Source: Lepidostoma basale (taxonomy: Eukaryota > Arthropoda > Insecta > Trichoptera > Lepidostomatidae). Taken from it: DNA of 64,000 bases. Below are positions 54,893-64,000 of the stretch, piece by piece. Numbering within the stretch: the first letter of the stretch is position 1; each line of letters starts with the position of its first letter. The notes beneath the pieces are model-generated. The model did no database searches. It was not told the origin of the DNA and saw only the letters and a program-made list of their open reading frames with translations. The DNA lies in the NCBI GenBank assembly GCA_022606425.2, contig JAHDVF020000247.1, positions 496,001 to 560,000 of the forward strand. The letters run 5' to 3'. Made by a program: the position numbers and the translations under genes.

Positions 54893-55680
54893 AAACAAAA
54901 TGTCTGCTAGAAAATAAATTCCGAGAGAATTCTTTTTCTAAGAAAAAAAAAAAATAATACGAATGAAAATGTAGATTTTCTATAAGTTTTATTATATTTT
55001 GTAGGAATGACTAAGTGATCATCAAACGCTTTGATAATGACATTTGATAATGCTTTAGCAAGGCGAAACAAGTCATTTCTAAAAAAATATAATAAAACTT
55101 CTAGAAAACAGACGTTTTTATTCGTATTCATTGTTTTTTGAACAACGATGAAATCCTCCATATTAAATAATTAATACTAATAAAAACTATCTACTAAACT
55201 AACAAAATGTCTGCTAGAAAATGAATTCCGATTGCATGTTGTTTCTTTTTCTACTTAAAAAAAATAGTACGAATGAAAAGTATGTTTTCTAGAAGTTTTA
55301 TTATATTTTGTAGGAATGACATGTTTTTCCTTCCTAAGTGATCATCAAACGCTTTAATAAAGCTAAAGGCGAAACGTCATTTCTAAAAAAATATAATAAA
55401 ACTTCTAGAAAACAGACGTTTTCATTTATATTCATTGTTTTTTTAACAACGATGTAAAACTCCATATTAAATAATTAATACTAATGAAAACATATGTTTT
55501 CTAGAAGTTTTATTATAATTTAAAGGAATGACATGTTTCGCCTTTCTAAGGCATTATTAAATGATTTGATGATGATTTTTGATAATGTCTTAGCAGGGTG
55601 AAACGTGTCATTTCCATAAAATATAATAAAACGTCTAGAAAACAGACGTTTTCATTCGTATTAAATTCTGATACGTTGAT
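54893..55680. repeat. Three FB-8 foldbacks in a row
   Basis: Copies 54893-55195, 55200-55480 and 55481-55680. The first two also share the flank AACAAAATGTCTGCTAGAAA, so they arose by tandem duplication of about 305 bp. Each ends in ATAATAAAACTTCTAGAAAA or close variants. The third has a right kernel TGATAATGTCTTAGCAGGGT with GAAACGTGTC. Confidence 0.8.
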
Positions 55681-55975
55681 TTGTCCACAGAATTCCACCA
55701 GCTAGTGTTATCTATTAGTATCTGACGGGCAACTGATACCGGGCCTTCGTCATCCGCCGCCTTCCGCGGCCATAATCATTTTACGACACAGCATGGTGCG
55801 AGAATAAAGATTCTCTCCTTCGCGCGGACCAGTGGTCAAGCAAGCAGGCTGGCCGCATCGGGCGGGTTCACACGTGAGAATTAGCCAGAAATTTAAAAGG
55901 TACCTACGCATGTGGCAGGCGAAAACTTTAAAATTAAAATTGCTCAAAAACGATACAAAACATCTCATTTCTGTT

Positions 55976-56145
55976 ATAAGGATTAATTGTATCTCAATAG
56001 AGACGAAGATGTCTGGGAACAGAATATAGTGGCCGAGGCGCTTACAGGACTTATGACCTGTCATTGGTTGGGTTGAGCGATCGCTTTATGTTTAACAACA
56101 TTCCCCATTCCGCCCTTACGACCACCACGGTTGACAATTTTTTTA
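55976..56145 (+). repeat. Repeat R-C, copy 2 (possible SINE)
   Basis: Very similar to 47046-47215; lacks about 9 bp after GACGAAGATGT and carries TTACGACCACCACGG where copy 1 has CTTATGACCACCACATC. Confidence 0.65.
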
Positions 56146-56449
56146 TTCTATTATGGAAGTTGTATATATGCTAAGATGCCGCGCCTATCTTTACATTTTT
56201 TAGTTCCTCTACACTAGCGTCATCTTTTAAGATTGGGAAGCATTAAGCAGAAATCTTTATTAAAGCACTGTGAAAGGCTTTGCAATTATCATACAGTACT
56301 AGATTACGCCGGGAGATGTCTCTCCAATTTTTATGCCTTAACTTGGACCAGTTATTTTACACAATATTTTGAATGTATACAAATTCCTTTTCTCTCTCTC
56401 AAAATCTCATTTCTTGTTTCGACACTAATGTATCACTCAATATATTAAT
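56146..56449. other. Unassigned stretch
   Basis: No gene or repeat recognised. Confidence 0.4.
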
Positions 56450-56600
56450 ACTTCTTCCTTCTCTCGGCGCTACATCCTTGTGTGGGATTTGGCCACCTCT
56501 GCATATTCTTCTACTTGTTCCTGTCTCTGGCCAACCCTCTCCATTCTCCAGGTCCCTCCAGTTTCCTCGGATAACCGCTCCTTCATTTGTTGCCTAGGTC
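56450..56600 (-). mobile_element. RTE-like LINE C-terminal end
   Basis: The minus strand matches 60770-60880 (GCCAGAGACAGGAACAAGTA, GAGGTGGCCAAATCCCACAC), the WREMARDRSQW ... VPQRDVA end of that subfamily. Degenerate. Confidence 0.6.
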
Positions 56601-56629
56601 GGAAGCTGCCCAGCTTAGTCCAATTGCCG

Positions 56630-56985
56630 AGAAACTACGAGTAACCTAAAGAGCCATTGGTAGAGCCATGTTAGGAATAAGCCTAAGAGACAGAGTCAGA
56701 AACGATACGGTGAGAGAAAAATCAAAGGTCACTGACATCATCCACCGGGTGGTGATTCTAAAATGGCAATGGGCAGGTCACATAGCCAGAAGCTCAGACT
56801 GCTGACTTGGAGACCGTGGACGGCAAAGAGAAGTGCAAGGCGACCGCAACTACGGTGGAAGGATGATCTGAACAGACACGTCGGAATAACCTGGATGCAG
56901 TCTGCACAAGACAGAGTGACATGGAAGCGAATGGAGTAGGCTTTTGTCCAGGAGTGGACGGGAATATGCTGAGGAAGAAGTAGTT
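56630..56985 (+). mobile_element. RTE-like LINE C-terminus
   Basis: RAIGRAMLGISLRDRVRNDT, KVTDIIHRVVILKWQWAGHI and RPQLRWKDDLNRHVGITW, then WMQSAQDRVTWKRME with stops. Same subfamily as 31155-31565; its (GAA) tail is reduced to GAGGAAGAAG. Confidence 0.75.
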
Positions 56986-57405
56986 TACTGTGAGGATATT
57001 TATCTCAAAACCATCAAACATTTTGCTTTTGAGACAAGTGGAATCATGATTGAATATGTCATGAATATTTATTATTTTAACTATTTAAAGCAATGTTTTA
57101 TATTTTTATCCGTACACCCTAGCATTTATCTGTAATATGAGGATAATAATAAATACTCTTTTTTTAATTACTCATCTTCATGTATTTTCGCCTCGGGTCA
57201 CTTACAATACCCATCTTATTTTGATGTTATTTTAATTTCTTTGGAAGGATTGAATTTCATATTAAAACATCCCATTTTAACCTATAGTTAATTAATAAAA
57301 ACCGATATTTTAATAATAAGTTTATTTTTATTATTTATATTTCAATCCTTGGGATTGGTTTTCAGAAAGTCTTTCCTATTTGCTGGTTCCTAGGATGCTT
57401 TAATA
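56986..57405. other. AT-rich stretch, nothing recognised
   Basis: No coding or repeat signal. Confidence 0.5.
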
Positions 57406-57407
57406 CA

Positions 57408-57586
57408 TGATATCGATAGGTAGCCAGTCTATCGCCATTTTTATTATCACCCGAATTCTACCAGACCAAAGAAAGCGCGAGAATTTTTTTTCAACACTTT
57501 CGTCACCGGGAATCGAACCTGGGATATTCCGAGCGCTATAAAAAAATAGTCTTAGCTGTTGCAGCTCTGCCACGAAGGCCGTCATT
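57408..57586 (-). mobile_element. SINE-1, inverted
   Basis: CGATAGGTAGCCAGTCTATC, ATTCTACCAGACCAAAGAAA, B-box complement GGGAATCGAACCTGGG, and head GCTCTGCCACGAAGGCCGTC. A short insertion (AAAAAATAGTCTTAGC) lies in the head. Confidence 0.8.
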
Positions 57587-57901
57587 TTTATGCCCAAGAA
57601 AAAAGAAATGTTGTAATTTGAAATTTGAAGATTTTTTATTTGTTGCCGAGTTTTTTTATTTATTTTTGTCACCGATCGAAGTTTATTTCAATGATATTTT
57701 AATATTTCTTTGTATCGTTTTTGGTTAGGCTAATTATTCGGCTTCTTCAGTATGCCGTATATCACAAATTTTTGATAAACACAATGTTTAACAAATTGGA
57801 ATTACATAATAACATTTTTTTGTAATAATGCTATAATATATCCTCCACAGTTGGGTTTTTTTTCTCGGCACATTTCGAAGACAATATACCATCAGGGTAA
57901 C

Positions 57902-58037
57902 GAATAGTTTGTATAACTCGCTGTATGAATATGGATGAATCCAGAGAGGTATGTCAGGATAGAGTAGTGAGACGGTCCATTCTCTCTGCCTACCCCTGCG
58001 GGGAAACGGCGTAATGGTTTGTTGTTGTTGTTGTATA
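57902..58037 (+). mobile_element. RTE-like LINE 3' end, (GTT)n tail
   Basis: AACTCGCTGTATGAATATGG to GGGGAAACGGCGTAATGG, then TTTGTTGTTGTTGTTGT. It begins at the end of a decayed hammerhead-like piece (57868-57895, minus, CTGATGG ... TTCGAAATGTGC). Confidence 0.75.
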
Positions 58038-58157
58038 AACCATAATTTTTAAATCGTTCAATTATATGAACCCTATTTTTCTAATAGGTACACCCCCCCA
58101 CCTCTCCCCCACTCTACTTTATAACTCTCTATTTAATTTTAATTTAGTTTGTGTATA

Positions 58158-58195
58158 GCCCTGAGGAATCTCGCTACAGAATGAAACCGGTTGGC
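58158..58195 (+). ncRNA. Hammerhead-ribozyme-like unit, solo
   Basis: GCC (58158-58160), CTGAGGA (58161-58167, exact CUGANGA), ATCT-CGCTAC-AGAAT (stem II, four pairs with a bulged A), GAAAC (58183-58187), CG, GTT (58190-58192), GGC (58193-58195). No extra base between core and stem II, so the fit to the canonical core is the best of all copies. Stem I GCC/GGC has three pairs. Not part of a visible palindrome. Confidence 0.6.
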
Positions 58196-58219
58196 GCTAC
58201 TTACTCATATCAAGTGGTT

Positions 58220-59355
58220 TATACTAAGTGAAAAACGTATTTAATTTTATTGTTAAATATTTCAAACCACCAAGTAATGAGTTCGTATTAACCGTTACCA
58301 CTCCTTTGTCGAATGCCTGCCGACATCGCTATATGTACGCTACAACTCAGTTGTCGGCTGACGGCCGACAAGATAAGACTTGCGCGCGGTGTATTTTTGC
58401 GCGCCAAACTTGACATTCTTGTGATCATTCGTTAAAAAAACATTTAATTTCACGTTTTAATAAGATTTTGACTGTTTTCCGTTTTTATTTTACTATAAAA
58501 TAATCCAAATTTACATAACCTAAAATAGATACGTCATGCCGAGGAGCGATTAGAGTACAAGCCCCACTTCATTGCGAAACTGGACAAAGGTTCTAAAGAC
58601 TGTACTGCGTGCAGTAACATAAAGATTCCAGGGGGAAGACGGGAAACAGTGTGGTTTTGTGAGACCTGTTCCAGAAAACCTGGTCTCCATCCTGGAGATA
58701 TTTTTAAAGTGAAACTTTATGTAGTCCATAATGTTTTTATTTGAAAAATAAATCATTACAAATGAGTTTTGGACGATATTACATAACTACCTATCAACAC
58801 AAATATTTTGACATTGTATAAATTAGAGTTGGCTGACAAATAATATTAAAAAATAATGGAGTGGTAAGGGTTAAAGTTTAGTAAATATTATTTAAGAATC
58901 ATAATGTTTCCTATAAAACATTGGAATATATAAGTTTAAGGTTGACGAATAAATGCGATAAAATATGAATAAATTAGATTTGCGAATAGTCCTATGTGAA
59001 CGCGGCACGAAACGTTCCCCTGACTCGCGATATCGCTCCTTGACAGATGCAATGGAAGACGTTATGTCCGCCGTCAGAGAGCGACGTGCGCAACACCAGC
59101 TATCGGCCGATAATATTATCCGACTACTATTGAAACTTGGAACATTATTTTTCCCGCCAGCCGCCACAATCATGCCGGAAGCTTTCCTCTGGGTTTTTCT
59201 CAACCGCGCGTTTCGATTCTAACCAAACCGTTAATTTATGCGCACGCTAACACAAGCAAGAGTAACTATTAAGACAAAAAAAAACACGTAGAACTACAAT
59301 ATTATTTATAAAATATATGATTCAAATTCATTTCATTATGATAATCTAAAATTAA
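58220..59355. other. Unique stretch; GC-richer 58990-59210
   Basis: The frames at 58892-59222 on both strands overlap and show no domain. No TE match. No gene supported. Confidence 0.4.
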
Positions 59356-59359
59356 AAAC

Positions 59360-59700
59360 AAACCATCACGCTGTTTTATTCGTAGGGGAAGGCAGAGAAA
59401 ATAGACCGCGACAAAAATCTATCCTGACACAACTCTCTAGCTTCCTCCACATTCATACAACGAGTCATAAACGCACGTCGATTCTTCCGACTTCTAACAT
59501 GACCAACCTTAAAAATTTGATTAATATGATCATGCCATGTTTTCCTCGGTCTACCTCGAATCCGTACTCCATTTACATCGTAAACGTATACTTTCTTAAC
59601 CATTATTTCTCCATCCATGCGCTCCATATGTCCGAATCAACGCAGCGATCCTTTCATAATTTTGTTCATAATACCTTCTTCCGCTCTACATTCCTTTCTA
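59360..59700 (-). mobile_element. RTE-like LINE 3' fragment, (GTTT/GTT) tail
   Basis: AAAAACAAACCATCACGCTG (tail and terminus); the frame 59376-59627 (minus) gives MERMDGEIMVKKVYVYDVNG, RIRGRPRKTWHDHINQ and SRKNRRAFMTRCMN. Close to the 4572 copy; at 59668 it retains the base missing there. Confidence 0.8.
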
Positions 59701-60188
59701 AACAAACTAACTAACTAACCATCACGCCGTCTCTCCGAAGGGGTAGGCAGAAAGAATGGACTGCCATACTTTTCTTTCCTGACATATTTCTCCCGCTTCC
59801 TCAACATTCATACATCGTGTCATGCACGCGCGTCGATTTCTCTGACTCCTCACATGGCCGACATTCAATATTAATATTTATTTGATCGTGCCACGTTTTC
59901 CTCGGTACTCCTCTATTTCTGGTTCCATTTACATCGTTAACATATATTTTTTTACCATTCTTTCTTCATTCATTCTTTCCATATGTCCAAACCATATTAA
60001 TGATCCTTTCATTATTTTGTTCATAACACCATCATTCGCAGCGCATTCACTTCTTATATTTTCATTCGACACTCTAACATACACAGAGTATCAACACATT
60101 CGTCTAAGTGATCTACTGCATTTATTATACTTTCATCCTTCCTTTACGTAAGGGTTGGGACCAGAACTCCATTGTGAACGGCCATTTT
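59701..60188 (-). mobile_element. RTE-like LINE fragment, (GTTA)n tail
   Basis: AACTAACTAACCATCACGCC (tail and terminus), then CTCTATTTCTGGTTCCATTT, CCAAACCATATTAATGATCC and CATTTATTATACTTTCATCC. A deletion leads to AAGGGTTGGGACCAGAACTC, which looks like the 4572 subfamily and may be the far side of 59360-59700. The two overlap as a nested pair. Confidence 0.7.
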
Positions 60189-60189
60189 C

Positions 60190-60330
60190 GCTTTCATCCC
60201 AGCGAACCTGGTGAAACCGGATGCTGTCGAAATATATACGAGATTGGAAGTTATTATTAAAAAACATAATTTCATTATCGTTATAATAACACATTATAAC
60301 TACACTGTGAATAAAAGCTAATTTCATTTA
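60190..60330 (+). repeat. FB-4-like arm, decayed kernel
   Basis: CCCAGCGAACCTGGTGAAAC then CGGATGCTGTCGAAATA resembles the 3' half of the FB-4 kernel (GAAACCGGTCGCTGTCGAAA), with the cleavage triplet changed (GGA). The tail TTAAAAAACATAATTTCATT resembles the FB-4 arm end. Confidence 0.55.
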
Positions 60331-60469
60331 GGTATACTACTGTTCACTTTATTACTAACCGGTTTCAAGACTAACAGTTTATCGTGGCCATCGCCGTAGT
60401 TTAAGGTATTGGGAATATTTTTTTCATTGGTTTTTCTATCTTCTAAGTTACTAAGCAGCAATACCAAAC

Positions 60470-60900
60470 ATTAAATATATAAGACTATCTATCATAAGAC
60501 CAGTAGTCACCTACGGCTGTGAGACATGGTCTCTAACCCAGAGAGAGGAAGACAGGCTGGCAGTTTTTGAGAGGAAAATACTGAGAAAAAATTTTGGACC
60601 CATGCTGGAGGATGGAACTTACAGAATTAAAATAAACCTTGAACTTGAAGTTCGTTAATTAAGTAGAACACCACAAATTATATCCAGATGGGTGCCCTGC
60701 GAAAAGAGATCAAGGGGCAGACCGAGGAAAAGACGGGCGGATTGCGTGGAAGAAGATTGGGAGAAAATGGAAGGAGCTGGGGAATGGAGAGAGATGGCCA
60801 GAGACAGAAGTCAGTGGAGGACCGTTGTGGAGGAGGCCAAGTCCCACAGCGGGATGTAGCGTCGAGAAATGAATGAATGTTTTTTCTATCAAGACCATAA
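60470..60900 (+). mobile_element. RTE-like LINE C-terminus
   Basis: LSIIRPVVTYGCETWSL, EEDRLAVFERKILRKNFGP, then after frame breaks RSRGRPRKRRADCVEEDW and WREMARDRSQWRTVVEEAKS with stop near 60858. The 3' terminus is AGCGTCGAGAAATGAATGAATG, a different tail type, (GAAT)n. Confidence 0.75.
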
Positions 60901-61679
60901 GATGGCAGCGAGCTGTTAAAACTGGTTGGAACTAAAAGAACAAATAAAATAAAAATAACAAATTGAATAATAAAAAAGAAATAAATAGTTTTAAAATTAT
61001 TTCTAAACGTTTTTTCCAAAGATCTCAGAAGTGTTAGAAATAATCTTGATATGTAAATACTCAATAAAAATATTCAACGTGTAGGTAGGTACTGTCGTTA
61101 GGTACTATTTATTTTTGTTTTTAATATTAATGCAATGCATTTTTTTTTGTAATATTCAGCCACCAGCAGTAAGAACATTAGGCCTGCAGAAGGTTCCGTA
61201 TTCAGTTTGCTGATCAGCAAATGAGACGGGCAAGTGGCGTCATTTACCGTTTTCCTCGAATATGACGCAGAGCGCGCAGGAGTGCGGTCGTCGGGCGATA
61301 TTTCTACAGAGAACTAAGCGAACGGGCCAGTTTAGACTTGAATTCTACGTATAGTATCACTGCCGTGCCGCGTGCATGCCAGGGCAAGCAGAGGATAGAA
61401 CACCGGGCGTATTCACTGAACAGAAACAACAAGTTTTCGCATTCTCCATAATTAATAAGCAGCTGTATGTATGTGATACCAATACACACACCATTATAAA
61501 TGTGTGCCTTATATATTTGAACGAAAACAAGTTGTCATCATGGCAAAATAATCTGAAGAAAACGTCAGTTAATATATTATGGATATACAGATTATTTACG
61601 CAATTGGGGAAAATACAAGAATTATTATTATTTTCCAATCTTCTTCTTCTTCTTCCTCTTAGTTTAGGTCGCATCCATC
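60901..61679. other. Unassigned stretch
   Basis: No gene. CTTCTTCTTCTTCTTCC at 61640-61656 could be an inverted (GAA)n LINE tail. 61160-61420 is GC-richer. Confidence 0.4.
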
Positions 61680-61800
61680 ACTAATGTGTTCCTGGTATTA
61701 TGTTGTATGTGTATAATATTTTACCAGTACTCAATAGATGCCTTAAACATTTATGCTGTTTGTAATGCCTTTTGAGTAAATAAACTGATTTGATTTGATT
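61680..61800 (+). mobile_element. LINE-like 3' tail, (TGATT)n
   Basis: A 3'-UTR-like segment ends AGTAAATAAACTGATTTGAT TTGATTT; a polyadenylation-like AATAAA at 61773-61778 precedes the short tail. The same tail type occurs at 35020-35039. Parent LINE not identified. Confidence 0.5.
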
Positions 61801-62165
61801 TATGACAGTGAGCTGTCCTTGGATGATGATGTCCAGAAATCTCTCCATCTTTTTGGCGGCCTTCCTGGTAATCTCTAGCTGCTTGAGTTTTTATCTTAAA
61901 ATTTTTTTGCAATTCTTGTATTCTCCATGCGGTCTACGTGGTCTCTCCAAACGTGCCTCCTGCTTCTTCCACATCTTACTATATCCTTAACACCTTATCG
62001 TTTCATTCTTGATCCGATATCTAAGGGTTCTGCCTGCGATGGAGCGTAGGGTTCGCATTTCTGCTGCTCTAAGAAGGTTCTTAGTCCCATTTGTATTGGC
62101 TCTGACTTCTATTCCATACATCATTATGGGACGGACGCATGCCTTTTATATATATTTTACAATAT
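61801..62165 (-). mobile_element. RTE-like LINE C-terminus
   Basis: In minus order: RPIMMYGIEVRANTNGTKNL, LRAAEMRTLRSIAGRTLRYR, then a frameshift, WRDHVDRMENTRIAKK and GRPPKRWRDFWTSSS with stop. Same subfamily as 18270-18740 and 54004-54272. Non-functional. Confidence 0.75.
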
Positions 62166-62189
62166 TATACGATAATTATTTTGTTGATT

Positions 62190-62398
62190 TGCTCACCACG
62201 AGCCAAATCAATGTAAAAGGTATAGCTGACTCTCATGACATGTGGTAGATAGCTAATCTACCGTAAAAAAAAATTATGTGTGAATTCTACAACAGATAAA
62301 AAACAGTATGACAATCACACTTCCATCGCCGGGAATCGAACCTGGGACCTTCGGTGTGGCAATCATAGCACTTGCCACTCGGCCACGAAGGTCGTCGT
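62190..62398 (-). mobile_element. SINE-1, inverted
   Basis: CACGAGCCAAATCAATGTAA (3' part), GACTCTCATGACATGTGGTA, B-box complement GGGAATCGAACCTGGGACC, and head ACTCGGCCACGAAGGTCGTC ending at about 62396. Nearly full length. Confidence 0.85.
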
Positions 62399-62399
62399 A

Positions 62400-64000
62400 G
62401 TTAACGTTAATATAAATTTACTATAATTTAATCTCAATTTTAAAGCATAATTATATCTGAGTGTGTATCAAAAACATAGAATCTTAAAAAAAAAAAAAAA
62501 ATTTAAGCCAGAAAAAAATGAACTCATGGAATAGTTTTAACTGTTTTTTTTTCATGGAACTATAAGTAATTAGTTATTAATGATATATAACTTGTTGTAT
62601 TTTTTTTAAATCAGAACGTAGTACTCGTATGTTCGACTGACGAAGATAACATTGGGTGTAAACAATTTTTTTTCGTTGATGTTATTAAAAATATATTTCT
62701 ACGTGAAAGGAAATTTTAATTTTTCTAATGTATAGTTTATGTTGTCTACCTTGTTTTGTATTTGAATTGAATGTAAATGGGTTTGCCAATATGTTTAATA
62801 TTATTATAAGCGTTTCTGCGAAGAAACCACAATCTTATCATTCGCAATTATTTCAGACAGAAATCGGAGCAAACCTCCCACTTTTCAGCGATACGGAATT
62901 TTCCGAGATAACAAAATCCTCCGCGCTGTAACTCCGACGCTGAACGATAGGGTAAAAAAAATAAGCTAGCAGAAGGATTCCGGCAATTAGTCGAGACGCA
63001 CACCAGTCCGCAAGCTCGGAGGAAATATATTTTTATGCGTTTAATAAAACTACAATGTGTGTCGCTAGTATATGAACATTGCCCAAGTCTCGTTATCTCT
63101 TATACAATGTGAGCCCGCTGCGCATGAGGTTTGCGCAAGTAACCATTTTATTATCATGTCGAGTCGGCCGTATGTACACACTTGCATAAGAGCGGCTCCG
63201 CCAGACGTATTCGTGCAAGTTCGTAATTAAAATAAATTCAGTCGTAATCCTTGGACTCATAGCACACAATATAAAACCGAACGAAGCCCGAATTTCGTAC
63301 AATTTTCTTTATGGAAACTGTTTGGGTTCTGCGGCTGCGCATCCGAGCACACAACCTCTCCGCCGCTTTGTCCGTTCCAATCTTCTCTACACTTATAAAA
63401 CAACGTTCTGGTTCTACTTTTAAGGAGTAGAAGTACATTTAGCTTTAGGCATATTACGAACTTTTTGTAAGGCATAAAACCACGACTGCGGTAATACTCT
63501 ACCTATAGTAATCTTGAATTGCTAATAGGTTATTGATTAATTTATTAGTTGACGTAAGCTATCGTGTCGTTGGGGGCTGTCGAGGAAAAAACAGGCGGTG
63601 AGGTAGGCAGGCTTGAGAACCTCACTTCTCTGACTCTCATGCAATTTCTACTGAGTAAAAAGAAACTACGTAGTTACGTTACGCAACGAAATTACCCAAG
63701 GGTGGGTAAAGTGTGAAACGATACTATAGTTAAAACAATCAACAATGAATACGCATTTAGAAGAAGCGAGAAGTTATTATTTGTTCGTAAACTTATAAAG
63801 AATAAAACGATTAGAAAAAAAATCTTTGCATACCCATCACGGTGAAGAGTTTTGTTTTTGTTTATCTGTTCCTTATCATTTTCAAGCCACTGCGATTTGA
63901 TAACATTCAAACATGAATGGCAAATGTTCATTAAATACAGTCATACCTACCGACTACGTTTAGAAATATTGATTAATTTGACGGTTATAAAATCGCCGAG
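62400..64000. other. Unique stretch to the window end
   Basis: AT-rich with a GC-richer section at 62860-63390. Frames at 63093-63475 on the minus strand overlap and show no domain. No TE or gene recognised. Confidence 0.45.

Overview
The window looks like insect nuclear DNA, most likely a moth or butterfly. It is AT-rich, saturated with short broken retroelement copies, and has tRNA-derived SINEs and RTE-type LINE tails ending in simple (GTTA)n, (GTT)n or (GAA)n runs. The order assignment is inference. I see no host protein-coding gene, no rRNA or functional tRNA gene, and no CRISPR array. Nearly all open frames are shadows or pieces of transposable elements (TEs). The window is best read as intergenic or very long intronic DNA.

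Four classes of sequence fill it. (1) RTE-like non-LTR retrotransposons: more than 30 fragments on both strands, mostly 3' ends. The best copy (4572-5795, minus) keeps reverse-transcriptase motifs including YADD but has a one-base frameshift. (2) CR1/L2-like LINE 3' ends (1010-1412, 12465-12715, 16650-17160, 17725-18078, 46490-46640). (3) Two clear tRNA-derived SINE families. SINE-1 is at 3460, 20803, 37412, 42580, 44414, 57408 and 62190; SINE-2 is at 9273, 25855, 26060 and 45525. (4) Many foldback (palindromic) repeats of 150-450 bp.

The foldback repeats hold the main discovery. At least five otherwise dissimilar families carry the same kernel at the hairpin-bearing end of each arm: C-Y/U-G-A-N-G-A, usually one extra base, a short perfect stem-loop, GAAAC, two bases, then GUC or GUU. 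This is the order and spacing of a type I hammerhead ribozyme with a tiny stem III. In several copies (28345-28388, 30245-30284, 51991-52031, 58158-58195) the bases before the core pair with those just after the predicted cleavage site, giving stem I. Hammerheads of this type are known from Penelope-like retroelements, but no Penelope reverse transcriptase is visible here, so these may be non-autonomous ribozyme-bearing elements. In foldbacks the two ribozymes lie as an inverted dimer.

Layout: 0.6-5.8 kb is dense with RTE and SINE copies; 5.8-11.2 kb is mostly unique with GC-rich blocks; 11.2-18.7 kb mixes foldbacks and LINE ends; 18.7-37.4 kb is mainly unique DNA with GC-rich blocks (19.6-20.6, 25.1-25.6, 28.9-29.4, 35.2-36.3 kb) broken by single TEs; 37.4-47.3 kb is a nested TE cluster including a 792-bp inverted-repeat element with a (TA)n core; 47.3-51.5 kb is mostly unique; 51.5-62.4 kb is again TE-rich; the last 1.6 kb is unique. 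Several nested insertions give a relative order of events. The GC-rich unique blocks could be regulatory DNA of a distant gene, but nothing in the sequence proves it.
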